Source: Pseudomonas psychrophila HA-4 (lineage in GTDB: Bacteria > Pseudomonadota > Gammaproteobacteria > Pseudomonadales > Pseudomonadaceae). Taken from it: a stretch of 64,000 nucleotides of DNA. Location: the NCBI RefSeq assembly GCF_000282975.1, contig NZ_ALJC01000051.1, forward strand, positions 1 to 64,000, written 5' to 3'. Position numbers and translations under genes: made by a program. Under the pieces are notes generated by a model, which was not told where the DNA came from, ran no database searches, and was given only the letters and a program-made list of their open reading frames with translations. Below, one piece after another: positions 21,310-29,771 of the stretch. How positions within the stretch are numbered: the stretch's first letter is position 1; each line of letters begins with the position of its first letter.

Positions 21310-22203
21310 TTAGCCCAGTGCGGTATCCATCACCATCATCAGGCAGAAGCCGAGGCACAAGCCCAGGCTCGCGAGCTTTTCATGGCCATTGCGCCGCGAT
21401 TCAGGGATCACCTCTTGGGTCACCACCAGCAACATTGCCCCTGCCGCCAACGCCAGCCCAAATGGCAATAAAACTTCAGCCAAGTTCACCAGCCAGGCGC
21501 AGAGCAACGCAAATACCGGCTCGACCAAACCTGATGCGGCGCCAATCAGGAACGCCTTGACCCGCGACATGCCAGCACCCGCCAGTACCAAAGCGATCAC
21601 CAGCCCTTCGGGCACATCCTGCAGCGCAATGCCCATCGCAAGGCTATCAGCGTCTGGCATGCCACCACCCGCCGACACACCCACCGCCATCCCTTCCGGG
21701 ATGTTGTGCGCCACAATGGCGATCACAAACAGCCAGATGCGCGGCGCAATCACGGGCTCGCCGGGCTTGCTGATGATCATTTCAGGGACGGCACCGGAGA
21801 CTTTGAGGTCGACCAGAAACAGAAAAAATGCCCCCAGCAAAATACCCACACTGACCAGGCCGCTGGCACCCCATGACGACAATCCAAGATTTTGCGCCGC
21901 CGCAATACCCGGCACAATCAGCGAGAAAGCCGTAGCTGCCAACATGACCCCGGCCCCAAAACCCAACAAACTGTCGCTGACCGCTATGGGCATTTTTCGG
22001 ATAACCAACACCGGCACAGCACCCAAGGCGGTACCCAGCGCGCATAGCGCTCCGCCTTGTAAGGCCCGCAACAGCCTCGGCTCAAGATCCAGCCAGACCA
22101 GGCCCTTAGCTACTAGCAGGGCGGTGCCTGTCAACAGCAAGAGCGTGCCCAGCGCATAGCGAAACATTCGCACGCCACTGATCGCTAAAATTTGCGAGCC
22201 CAT
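21310..22203 (-). CDS. ZIP-family divalent metal transporter
   Basis: This 297-residue polytopic inner-membrane protein of the ZIP family has about eight hydrophobic helices. The metal-site motif HNIPEGMAVG in one helix and DVPEGLVIALVLAG in the next are diagnostic. The likely substrate is Zn, Fe or Mn. It follows sodA by 27 bases on the same strand, so it probably belongs to the iron-starvation operon, where manganese import to feed Mn-SOD would make sense. That link is inference. Confidence 0.9.
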   Translation of the reverse strand: MGSQILAISGVRMFRYALGTLLLLTGTALLVAKGLVWLDLEPRLLRALQGGALCALGTALGAVPVLVIRKMPIAVSDSLLGFGAGVMLAATAFSLIVPGIAAAQNLGLSSWGASGLVSVGILLGAFFLFLVDLKVSGAVPEMIISKPGEPVIAPRIWLFVIAIVAHNIPEGMAVGVSAGGGMPDADSLAMGIALQDVPEGLVIALVLAGAGMSRVKAFLIGAASGLVEPVFALLCAWLVNLAEVLLPFGLALAAGAMLLVVTQEVIPESRRNGHEKLASLGLCLGFCLMMVMDTALG

Positions 22204-22230
22204 AATCTGCCTGAATCCTTCTCGGTAGGC

Positions 22231-22842
22231 TTAGGCAATCGCAGCTTGATAGCGTCGCGCCACTTCCGGCCAATTAATCACGTTGTAAAACGCATTAATG
22301 TATTCCGGGCGGCGATTTTGATAACGCAGGTAGTAGGCGTGTTCCCACACGTCCAAACCCAAAATCGGAGTATTGCCGCTCATCAGCGGGCTGTCTTGGT
22401 TACCACTGCTTTCAACCACCAACTTTTTGTCCGGCGTCACACTGAGCCAGGCCCAACCACTGCCAAAACGAGTCAAGGCGGCCTTGGTGAAGTTTTCCTT
22501 AAAGGTGTCCAAACCACCGAGTTGATCATCAATCGCCTTGGCCAATGCACCTTCAGGCTGACCACCGCCTTGGGGGCTCATGACTTCCCAAAATAGTGAG
22601 TGGTTGGCATGCCCGCCGCCCTGGTTGATCACGGCTGCACGCAGCTTTTCAGGCAGTTGATGAACGCTGGCTACCAGTTTTTCGACCGGCCATTGCGCCC
22701 ACTCGGTCCCATCGACTGCTGCATTGAGGTTATTGATGTAGGTCTGATGGTGCTTGGTGTAGTGAATTTCCATGGTTTGCGCATCAATATGCGGCTCAAG
22801 CGCATCGTAGGCATAAGGCAAGGCAGGCAAGGTGTAAGTCAT
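22231..22842 (-). CDS. sodA: Manganese superoxide dismutase
   Basis: The enzyme dismutates superoxide in the cytosol. In the 203-residue product, metal ligands are His27, the histidine of NHSLFWEVM, and the Asp and His of [17 protein letters not shown] and GGHANHS favour the Mn form over the Fe form. It is the fourth gene of fagA-fumC-orfX-sodA, so it is expected to be made when iron is scarce and Fe-SOD cannot be loaded. Confidence 0.95.
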   Translation of the reverse strand: MTYTLPALPYAYDALEPHIDAQTMEIHYTKHHQTYINNLNAAVDGTEWAQWPVEKLVASVHQLPEKLRAAVINQGGGHANHSLFWEVMSPQGGGQPEGALAKAIDDQLGGLDTFKENFTKAALTRFGSGWAWLSVTPDKKLVVESSGNQDSPLMSGNTPILGLDVWEHAYYLRYQNRRPEYINAFYNVINWPEVARRYQAAIA

Positions 22843-22843
22843 A

Positions 22844-23293
22844 TCAATGTGCTCCTAAATGATGGCCACTGACCGTTGAGAATTCGTGGCAGGCTTGCGC
22901 CACGGCGCTTTTGAGCAGCAGATTTGAGCGCGGGTATTCACCGTGCTCGCTGATGAAATTCAAAAGCTCGACATAGGTTTTGCTGCTCTGACACAGTGCT
23001 GCTTCACGCAGTGCGGGCGTCAGGCGAGCGTTCTGCATGGTTTGCAGTAAACGCTGATGAATCGCACAGAGGTATTCAACGCTCTCCTCCGGCTGGTTAA
23101 GGCGCAAGTGCAGATCCGCCAGGTTGTGGTGCGAAATGACACAGGCCGCCACTGCTTCATCGGCATCACTCCAGCGCTCAAACAGCACTTGCGCGAGCGC
23201 CAGCGCCTGCAAGTAATGCTCTCGAGCATCGACCAACTCGCCCTCAGCGAAACAGCGATTGGCTCTTTCGATCGTGCGCTTCCAGTGCTCCAT
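22844..23293 (-). CDS. OrfX of the fumC-sodA operon (hypothetical)
   Basis: The 149-residue alpha-helical product starts [15 protein letters not shown] and reads like a TPR-type helical repeat ([38 protein letters not shown]). Its function is unknown. I start at this Met because GGAGG lies 7 bases before it. It ends one base before sodA and follows fumC, exactly the orfX position of the P. aeruginosa iron-regulated operon. Confidence 0.88.
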   Translation of the reverse strand: MEHWKRTIERANRCFAEGELVDAREHYLQALALAQVLFERWSDADEAVAACVISHHNLADLHLRLNQPEESVEYLCAIHQRLLQTMQNARLTPALREAALCQSSKTYVELLNFISEHGEYPRSNLLLKSAVAQACHEFSTVSGHHLGAH

Positions 23294-23326
23294 GTGAACC
23301 TCCAAAGCAGTGATTAGGTCGGTCAG

Positions 23327-24703
23327 TTAAACGCCGCCTGCGGTCAACTTCTCGGGGTCAAGCAAGACCTCAAGCTGGCTGCGCGGCAAGTCGGTGTATT
23401 CAAGGGCGACGTCAATCACTGGACGCCCCTGTTGGTAGGCGGTCTTGGCGATCTCGGCGGCTTTTTGGTAGCCGATGATCGGGTTCAGGGCCGTCACCAG
23501 AATCGGATTACGCGACAAGGCTTCCTTGAGCTTGGATTCATTGACTTTGAAGCTGGCAATGGCCTTGTCGGCCAGCAAGCGACTGGAATTGGTAAGCAGC
23601 TCAATACTGCTCAGCAGGTTCTGCGCAATGACCGGCAGCATCACGTTCAACTCAAAGTTGCCCGACTGACCGGCGATGGTGATCACCGTGTCATTGCCGA
23701 TCACCTGAGCAGCAACCATCGCCGTGGCTTCCGGGATCACCGGGTTGACCTTGCCCGGCATGATCGAAGAACCCGGCTGCAAGGCTTGCAGTTCAATCTC
23801 ACCCAAGCCTGCAAGCGGGCCGGAGTTCATCCAGCGCAGGTCGTTGGCGACTTTCATCAACGACACGGCAGTCGCTTTAAGTTGTCCCGACACCGAAACC
23901 GCCGTGTCCTGCGAGCCGATCAAGGCAAACAGGTCTTTGCCGGGCGTAAATTTGACGTGGGTCAGCGCACTGAGCTGCTGATTGAACAGCCCGGCAAACT
24001 GCGGATGCGCGTTGATCCCCGTGCCTACTGCGGTGCCGCCTTGGGCCAGCGATTGCAGCGCCGGTTGCAGATTGTGCAGGTGTTCGATATTGGCTTTGAG
24101 CTGCTGCGCCCAACCATTAAGCACTTGGCTCATGCGCACCGGCATGGCGTCCATCAAGTGCGTCCGGCCGGTTTTAACGTAGACGTGAACCTGCTCGGCC
24201 TTGTGTTCGATCACCTGCACCAGATGCGTAAGCGCTGGTAGCAGTTCTTCATGCAGCCCCAAGGCGGCGCTGACATGGATCGTGGTGGGAATGATGTCGT
24301 TGCTGCTTTGCCCACAGTTGACGTGATCGTTAGGGTTGACCACTTCGCCTAGCACCCGCGTCGCCAAGGTGGCGATCACTTCGTTGGCGTTCATATTGGA
24401 ACTGGTGCCCGATCCGGTCTGGAAAATATCCACCGGGAAGTGCTCCATGAAATCGCCCGCCAGCAGGATCTGCGTGGCCTCGACGATGGCGTCGCCCTGC
24501 GCTTCGCTGATTTGTTTGAGCTCAACGTTGGCCTTGGCGGCAGCAGCCTTGGCCAGAATTAGTGCGCGAATGAATTGCGCAGGCATACGTTGATGACTGA
24601 TCGGGAAGTTATCCACCGCACGTTGAGTTTGTGCGCCATACAGCGCCGCCTCAGGTACGTGCAATTCACCCATGCTGTCACGTTCGATACGCGTATTACT
24701 CAT
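23327..24703 (-). CDS. fumC: Fumarate hydratase class II (iron-independent)
   Basis: This homotetrameric fumarase converts fumarate to malate without an Fe-S cluster, replacing the iron-dependent class I enzyme when iron is low. The 458-residue product has the superfamily signature GSSIMPGKVNPV, TGSGTSSNMNANEV near the N-terminal third, and GQSSNDIIPT. Its start overlaps the fagA stop by eight bases. Confidence 0.96.
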   Translation of the reverse strand: MSNTRIERDSMGELHVPEAALYGAQTQRAVDNFPISHQRMPAQFIRALILAKAAAAKANVELKQISEAQGDAIVEATQILLAGDFMEHFPVDIFQTGSGTSSNMNANEVIATLATRVLGEVVNPNDHVNCGQSSNDIIPTTIHVSAALGLHEELLPALTHLVQVIEHKAEQVHVYVKTGRTHLMDAMPVRMSQVLNGWAQQLKANIEHLHNLQPALQSLAQGGTAVGTGINAHPQFAGLFNQQLSALTHVKFTPGKDLFALIGSQDTAVSVSGQLKATAVSLMKVANDLRWMNSGPLAGLGEIELQALQPGSSIMPGKVNPVIPEATAMVAAQVIGNDTVITIAGQSGNFELNVMLPVIAQNLLSSIELLTNSSRLLADKAIASFKVNESKLKEALSRNPILVTALNPIIGYQKAAEIAKTAYQQGRPVIDVALEYTDLPRSQLEVLLDPEKLTAGGV

Positions 24704-25091
24704 CAGGAAATCCTTGCAGCAGTTCTGTTAAAGAAATTGAGGGTTCGAGTTCGCAGGTCGCCAATTGCCAGGCACAGCTTTGCCAGCGCTTGAGACGGCA
24801 GTTGCACAGGGCTTGATTTTCCATATCGCGCAGCGGGCGCCACGCATGGTCCAGGCATAGAGAGCGCCAGTGCCAGGGCAAGGCCGTATCGGATGCTGTA
24901 TCAAGCAAGAGCCGGAACGAGGTGACGGCAATCATCCATGGGGATGTCGCCGTGCAACCTGCAAGGTAGCGGCCTTCCGCGAGGTAATGCTCAATCAGAC
25001 GCGGCTCGTCTGGCGCAAGCCCGCAACGGATCTGACGGCTCATCCAGCGCCAGCTTTCCAGATAGGGGCCTTCATGCAAGGCTGAACTCAT
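24696..25091 (-). CDS. fagA: Iron-starvation protein FagA-like
   Basis: The 131-residue cytosolic protein of unknown function is rich in Trp and Cys (YLESWRWMSRQIRCGL, LCNCRLKRWQSCAWQL). It corresponds by position and size to FagA (Fur-associated gene A), first gene of the Fur-repressed fagA-fumC-orfX-sodA operon described in P. aeruginosa. Overlapping Fur-box-like sites lie 16 bases before its start. No enzymatic motif is visible. Confidence 0.85.
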   Translation of the reverse strand: MSSALHEGPYLESWRWMSRQIRCGLAPDEPRLIEHYLAEGRYLAGCTATSPWMIAVTSFRLLLDTASDTALPWHWRSLCLDHAWRPLRDMENQALCNCRLKRWQSCAWQLATCELEPSISLTELLQGFPDE

Positions 25092-25106
25092 GACCTAGAC
25101 TCGATC

Positions 25107-25142
25107 GATAATGAGATTCATTATTAAGCGATATTGATTATC
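25107..25142 (-). promoter_or_regulatory. Overlapping Fur boxes upstream of fagA
   Basis: GATAATGAGATTCATTATT at 25107-25125 matches the 19-base Fur consensus at all but two positions. GATATTGATTATC at 25130-25142 is a second partial site. The position immediately before the fagA start would let Fur-Fe(II) block the promoter. Confidence 0.88.
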
Positions 25143-25202
25143 AAAACAAGTGCACTAAAGGGGTAGATACCGTTTTGCCCATCCGCGAGCAAACACAAAT
25201 CG

Positions 25203-25290
25203 TGTGGGAGCTGGCTTGCCAGCGATTGAGTCGACAGGGTGCATCAGACAAACCGAGTTGCCTGTATCGCGGGCAAGCCCGGCTCCCACA
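25203..25290. repeat. REP pair (long-loop REPIN type), fagA-pmbA gap
   Basis: TGTGGGAGCTGGCTTGCC at 25203-25220 is inverted at 25273-25290 as an imperfect copy ending GGCTCCCACA, with about 50 bases between. This is the GTGGGAGC-GGCTTGC repeat family also seen at 42006-42092. Confidence 0.8.
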
Positions 25291-25307
25291 GAGATTGGCG
25301 CACATAC

Positions 25308-25343
25308 AAAAAAGGCGTATCGCCCAAAAGGGTGATACGCCTT
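25308..25343 (-). terminator. Terminator after pmbA
   Basis: AAGGCGTATC and GATACGCCTT, extended by a G-U pair and CCC/GGG, make a 14-bp stem around the loop AAAA. A run of six or more T follows on the minus strand. It lies 19 bases beyond the pmbA stop and is a strong intrinsic terminator. Confidence 0.9.
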
Positions 25344-25362
25344 GGTGTACGGCCGAATAGAT

Positions 25363-26709
25363 TTAGCTGCCTGCCACCATCATGCGTTCGATCAGCACCG
25401 AGCCGGTGCGGATGTTGCTGCGCAGTTCTAGGTCATTACCCACAGCAACGATCTGTTTGAACATGTCGCGCATGTTGCCCGCGATGGTGACTTCTTGAAC
25501 CGGGAACTGAATCTCACCATTCTCGACCCAGAAACCTGCCGCACCACGCGAGTAATCGCCGGTCACCATGTTCAGGCCACTGCCCATCAACTCGGTCACG
25601 AACAAGCCTCGGCCCATACGACGGATCAATGCGGCCTGGTCTTCATCACCATGGGTCACAAACAGGTTGTGAACGCCACCCGCGTTGGCGGTGCTCGGCA
25701 GACCCAGTTTGCGGCCCGAGTATGTGCTGAGGATGTAGGACACCAGTTCGCCGTCTTTGATGAACGGTTTGGCGTAAGTGGCCAGGCCATCGTTGTCGAA
25801 TGACGAACTGCCCATGGCACGCATCAAGTGTGGACGCTCGTCCAGGGTCAGCCACTCAGGGAAAATCTGTTGCCCCAGCGCATCCAGCAAGAAAGACGAT
25901 TTTCGGTACAAGTTGCCACCCGAAATCGCTCCCAAAAGGCTGCCAAACAAACCACCCGCCAGTTCCGCCGAAAACAACACAGGAACTTCGCAGGTGGGCA
26001 CCGGACGCGAGCCCAGACGACGAGCTGCACGTTCAGCAGCGCGCTGGCCGATGCTGGCCGCGTCCATCAGCAATTCGCCCTGGCAGTTAACGTCATACCA
26101 GTAGTCGCGCTGCATTTGGCCGTCGCCTTCAGCGATCATCACGCAGCTCAGGCTGTGGCGGGTCGACGCCGAACCGCCGATAAAGCCATTGCTGTTGCCG
26201 TATACACGGCAACCTTGATGCGTGCTAAGCGTAGTGCCGTCAGCGTTTTTAATCCGGCTGTCAGCGTCAAAAGCGGCGGCTTCGCACGCCAGGGCTTTTT
26301 CAATGGCGTGTTCCGGGGTGATGTCCCACGTGTGGAACACATCAAAATCTTTAAGATCGCGCGCCATCAGGCTGGCATCGGCCAGTCCCGAGCTTTCGTC
26401 TTCGGAGGTGTGCTTGGCAATCGCCAAGGCTGCGGCAACCGTTTCGCGAATGGCATCAGGGCCGGTGGCCGAGGTGCTGGCCGAGCCTTTGCGCTGGCCA
26501 ACATACAGCGTGATGCCAAAACCTTGGTCACGATTGAACTCAACGGTTTCGACTTCGCGCTGACGTACAGAGGTCGACAGGCCCTGCTCCAGTGACACAG
26601 CAACTTCGCAGGCGCTGGCGCCTTGGCGCTTGGCTTCGGCGATGATTTGTTCGACCTGCTGTTGCAGTGCCGGCAAGGCCTGCGGGCCGACGCTTTGTAC
26701 TGCACTCAT
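25363..26709 (-). CDS. pmbA: Metalloprotease PmbA (TldE)
   Basis: PmbA/TldE is the non-catalytic partner of TldD. The heterodimer degrades unfolded peptides and matures microcins in enterobacteria. The 448-residue product has the U62 family fold, with NRDQGFGITLYVGQRKGSAS near the N-terminus and GDYSRGAAGFWVENGEI near the end, and no HExxxH site, as expected. I start at MSAVQSVGPQ, which is preceded by GGAG; a GTG four codons earlier is less likely. It is divergent from darP. Confidence 0.94.
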   Translation of the reverse strand: MSAVQSVGPQALPALQQQVEQIIAEAKRQGASACEVAVSLEQGLSTSVRQREVETVEFNRDQGFGITLYVGQRKGSASTSATGPDAIRETVAAALAIAKHTSEDESSGLADASLMARDLKDFDVFHTWDITPEHAIEKALACEAAAFDADSRIKNADGTTLSTHQGCRVYGNSNGFIGGSASTRHSLSCVMIAEGDGQMQRDYWYDVNCQGELLMDAASIGQRAAERAARRLGSRPVPTCEVPVLFSAELAGGLFGSLLGAISGGNLYRKSSFLLDALGQQIFPEWLTLDERPHLMRAMGSSSFDNDGLATYAKPFIKDGELVSYILSTYSGRKLGLPSTANAGGVHNLFVTHGDEDQAALIRRMGRGLFVTELMGSGLNMVTGDYSRGAAGFWVENGEIQFPVQEVTIAGNMRDMFKQIVAVGNDLELRSNIRTGSVLIERMMVAGS

Positions 26710-26816
26710 GGTTTTCTCCACTCAAATTCTGTTTTCGGTAGGGCCGCCGAGCGACCGGGCCGGACAAGCGGCCCCCGACTGGTTATCATGGCGGCGTTTC
26801 TTTGCGGACTGCCACC

Positions 26817-27338
26817 ATGGTTGATTCTTACGACGACGCCTTCGACGGCGAAAAAAGCAAAACACAGGTCAAAAAAGAGCTGCATGCTCTGGTTGATCTG
26901 GGCGAGCGTCTCACGACTCTCAAGCCTGATTTGCTGAACAAAATGCCTTTGACTGACGCAATGCGGAAGGCTCTGGCAGATGCTCCAAAACACACGGCTC
27001 ACATTGCGCGCAAGCGCCATATGATGTTCATCGGCAAACTGATGCGCGATCAACCGCTCGACGAAATTCTTGCGTTGATCGATCAAGTCGATGCCTCTTC
27101 TCGCCAATACAACGAACGTTTCCACAACCTCGAGCGCTGGCGTGATCGCCTGATCGAAGGCGACGACGCTGTACTGGAAAAGTTTGTTGCCGAGTTTCCT
27201 GAGGCTGATCGCCAGCAAATGCGCTCGATCATCCGTCAGGCCAAACACGAACTGGCTCATAACAAGGCACCGGCCTCAAGCCGCAAATTGTTTAAGTACA
27301 TTCGTGGGTTGGACGAGACACAACGCGGTCTGCGTTAA
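26817..27338 (+). CDS. darP: Ribosome biogenesis factor DarP (YjgA)
   Basis: The 173-residue highly charged helical protein, DUF615 family, associates with late 50S ribosome precursors (E. coli YjgA/DarP) and supports large-subunit assembly. Conserved segments include [18 protein letters not shown] and the C-terminal [11 protein letters not shown] start at MVDSYDD. It lies between divergent pmbA and convergent tldD, the usual order in Pseudomonas. Confidence 0.93.
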   Translation: MVDSYDDAFDGEKSKTQVKKELHALVDLGERLTTLKPDLLNKMPLTDAMRKALADAPKHTAHIARKRHMMFIGKLMRDQPLDEILALIDQVDASSRQYNERFHNLERWRDRLIEGDDAVLEKFVAEFPEADRQQMRSIIRQAKHELAHNKAPASSRKLFKYIRGLDETQRGLR

Positions 27339-27347
27339 ATCTCGTGT

Positions 27348-27376
27348 GTGAGTGGGTTGCCCTGCAACCCACTCAC
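27348..27376. terminator. Thirteen-base hairpin between darP and tldD
   Basis: GTGAGTGGGTTGC pairs perfectly with GCAACCCACTCAC around a 3-base loop, in the 44-base gap between convergent darP and tldD. No long T-run is present on either side, so it could act as a bidirectional terminator or as a transcript-end stabiliser. Confidence 0.65.
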
Positions 27377-27382
27377 TGCCCA

Positions 27383-28825
27383 TCAACCGCCCGTACCGCC
27401 CACTGTAATCGCGTCAATCTTCAAGGTTGGCTGCCCAACGCCGACCGGCACCGACTGCCCATCCTTGCCACACGTGCCTACGCCGCTGTCCAGCGACAGA
27501 TCGTTACCGACCATCGACACTTTGCTCATCGCTTCCGGCCCGTTGCCAATCAGGGTCGCACCTTTGACTGGGCGAGTGATTTTGCCGTCCTCGATCAAGT
27601 AAGCCTCGCTGGTGGAGAACACAAACTTGCCGCTGGTGATGTCGACCTGACCACCACCCAGATTCGCGCAATAAATGCCTTTTTTCACCGAAGCAATGAT
27701 TTCGGCCGGATCGCTTTCGCCACCCAGCATGTAAGTGTTGGTCATGCGTGGCATCGGCAGGTGCGCGTACGATTCGCGGCGGCCATTACCGGTGCGGGCA
27801 ACGCCCATCAGGCGCGCGTTGAGTTTGTCTTGCATGTAGCCCTTGAGCACGCCGTTTTCAATCAGCGTGGTGCACTCGGTCGGGGTGCCTTCATCATCGA
27901 CGCTCAACGAGCCACGACGACCGGCCAACGTGCCGTCATCGACGATGGTGCACAGTTTGGACGCAACCATTTCACCCATGCGACCGCTGTAGGCTGAACT
28001 GCCCTTGCGGTTGAAGTCGCCTTCTAGACCGTGCCCGACAGCTTCGTGCAGTAAGACGCCGGACCAACCCGAACCCAGAACCACCGGCATGGTGCCCGCA
28101 GGTGCCGGAACGGCCTCAAGGTTGACCAATGCTTGGCGCAACGCCTCACGGGCATAGCCCATGGCACGGTCGTCCGTCAGGAAGTAGCGGTAGTCAGTGC
28201 GCCCGCCGCCACCATGCCCGCCGCGCTCACGACGACCATTTTGCTCAACGATCACACTCACGTTGAAACGCACCAGCGGCCGTACATCAGCCGCCAGGCT
28301 GCCGTCGGTGGAGGCGACCAAAATACGCTCCCAAACCCCAGCCATGCTCACCGTCACTTGCTGAATACGCGGATCAAGAGCCCGCGTAGCCACATCGATG
28401 CGCTTGAGCAACTCGACCTTTTCAGCGCGGCTGATGACTTCCAGCGGGTTGTCCGGGGCATACAACTGAGCGACGTCTTGCGTTGTAAAGGCTTGCACGG
28501 TGCCGTTTTGCCCGGCGCGAGAGATGGAGCGGGCAGCCCGAGCAGCCAGCCCCAAGGCTTCTAGCGTGATGGCGTTGCTGTAGGCAAAGCCGGTTTTCTC
28601 GCCCGACTGGGCGCGCACGCCAACCCCTTGATCAAGGTTAAAGCTGCCTTCTTTGACGATGCCGTCTTCCAGCGCCCAGGATTCGGAAATCTGGCCCTGG
28701 AAATACAAATCTGCCGCATCAATCCCCGGCCCGGCCAGGTCGCCCAACACGCTTTGCAGGCTTTCGATGGTGACACCGCCCGGTGCCAACAGGTGTTCGC
28801 TGACTGAGGTCAACAACTCGCTCAT
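27383..28825 (-). CDS. tldD: Metalloprotease TldD
   Basis: The catalytic subunit of the TldD/TldE zinc protease has 480 aa. The metal-binding motif [11 protein letters not shown] is in the middle of the protein, and the C-terminal [15 protein letters not shown] is family-typical. I choose the ATG preceded by GGAG; an in-frame GTG two codons earlier is possible. Its partner pmbA is encoded nearby on the same strand, separated by darP on the other strand. Confidence 0.95.
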   Translation of the reverse strand: MSELLTSVSEHLLAPGGVTIESLQSVLGDLAGPGIDAADLYFQGQISESWALEDGIVKEGSFNLDQGVGVRAQSGEKTGFAYSNAITLEALGLAARAARSISRAGQNGTVQAFTTQDVAQLYAPDNPLEVISRAEKVELLKRIDVATRALDPRIQQVTVSMAGVWERILVASTDGSLAADVRPLVRFNVSVIVEQNGRRERGGHGGGGRTDYRYFLTDDRAMGYAREALRQALVNLEAVPAPAGTMPVVLGSGWSGVLLHEAVGHGLEGDFNRKGSSAYSGRMGEMVASKLCTIVDDGTLAGRRGSLSVDDEGTPTECTTLIENGVLKGYMQDKLNARLMGVARTGNGRRESYAHLPMPRMTNTYMLGGESDPAEIIASVKKGIYCANLGGGQVDITSGKFVFSTSEAYLIEDGKITRPVKGATLIGNGPEAMSKVSMVGNDLSLDSGVGTCGKDGQSVPVGVGQPTLKIDAITVGGTGG

Positions 28826-28886
28826 ATTCACTCCGTCTTGACCCCTGCCTCAGCATCTTTGAGTGCTGAACCCACGGGCCTGAAAA

Positions 28887-29735
28887 TTAGTCCTGCGTTG
28901 CAGGTCGCTGTGCGCCCTGCGAAAAAAATCGCCGATGATTCACCACCGGCATGCGCGCCCTAATGGCTGCTTGTTCAGTCGTATCTCGCTCGGCCAGCAA
29001 TACGCCCTCGCCTTGCGCCTGTTGTGCCAACACTCGCCCCCACGGATCAACAATGGCGGCATGCCCATAAGTTTCACGCGGGCCAGGATGAACACCGCCC
29101 TGCGCTGCCGCCAATACATAACACTGGGTTTCGATGGCCCGAGCCCGAATCAGAATGTCCCAGTGCGCAGCCCCGGTAACGGCGGTAAAGGCCGAAGGTG
29201 CGGTAATCAACTCAGCACCGGCTGCTCGCAACTCGCTGTACAGCTCAGGGAAACGCAGGTCATAGCAAACGCTCAGGCCCAATTTACCAACCGGCGTGTC
29301 AGCCACCACCACCCGCGAGCCTGGCGCATAGTCATCGGATTCACGGTAGCGGCCACGGCTATCAGATACATCCACATCAAACAGGTGCAGCTTGTCGTAG
29401 CGCGCGGCTTGCTCGCCGTCAGCGTCAATCAACAATGAGCAGGCATTAACCTTGGCATCCGGTTGCCCAGGAGGCGGTAGCGGCAATGTGCCCGCCACTA
29501 TCCATAACTTGAGGTCGCGGGCGGTCTGTTTCAACCATGGCAGAATCGGGCCTTCACTCAATGCCTCTGCACGACCAATATCGGCAATATCGCGTCGGCC
29601 CATAGCAGCAAAGTTTTCAGGCAACACTGCCAGTTTCGCGCCACGTTCGGCGGCTTCTTCCAACAGGCGCCGGGCCTGAGCCAGATTGGCCAGCACATCA
29701 CTCTGGCTGACCATTTGAATCACCGCTAAAGACAT
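28887..29735 (-). CDS. Carbon-nitrogen hydrolase (nitrilase superfamily)
   Basis: The 282-residue product has the catalytic triad Glu40 (LPENFA), Lys115 (YDKLHLF) and Cys157 (SVCYDLRFPE). It resembles the Nit2/deaminated-glutathione-amidase branch, which cleans up aberrant omega-amides, but substrate choice cannot be read from the sequence. It lies between yhdP and tldD on the same strand. Confidence 0.92.
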   Translation of the reverse strand: MSLAVIQMVSQSDVLANLAQARRLLEEAAERGAKLAVLPENFAAMGRRDIADIGRAEALSEGPILPWLKQTARDLKLWIVAGTLPLPPPGQPDAKVNACSLLIDADGEQAARYDKLHLFDVDVSDSRGRYRESDDYAPGSRVVVADTPVGKLGLSVCYDLRFPELYSELRAAGAELITAPSAFTAVTGAAHWDILIRARAIETQCYVLAAAQGGVHPGPRETYGHAAIVDPWGRVLAQQAQGEGVLLAERDTTEQAAIRARMPVVNHRRFFSQGAQRPATQD

Positions 29736-29771
29736 GACGCACTCCTGGAAATATCTGACGTCATGCTACTC

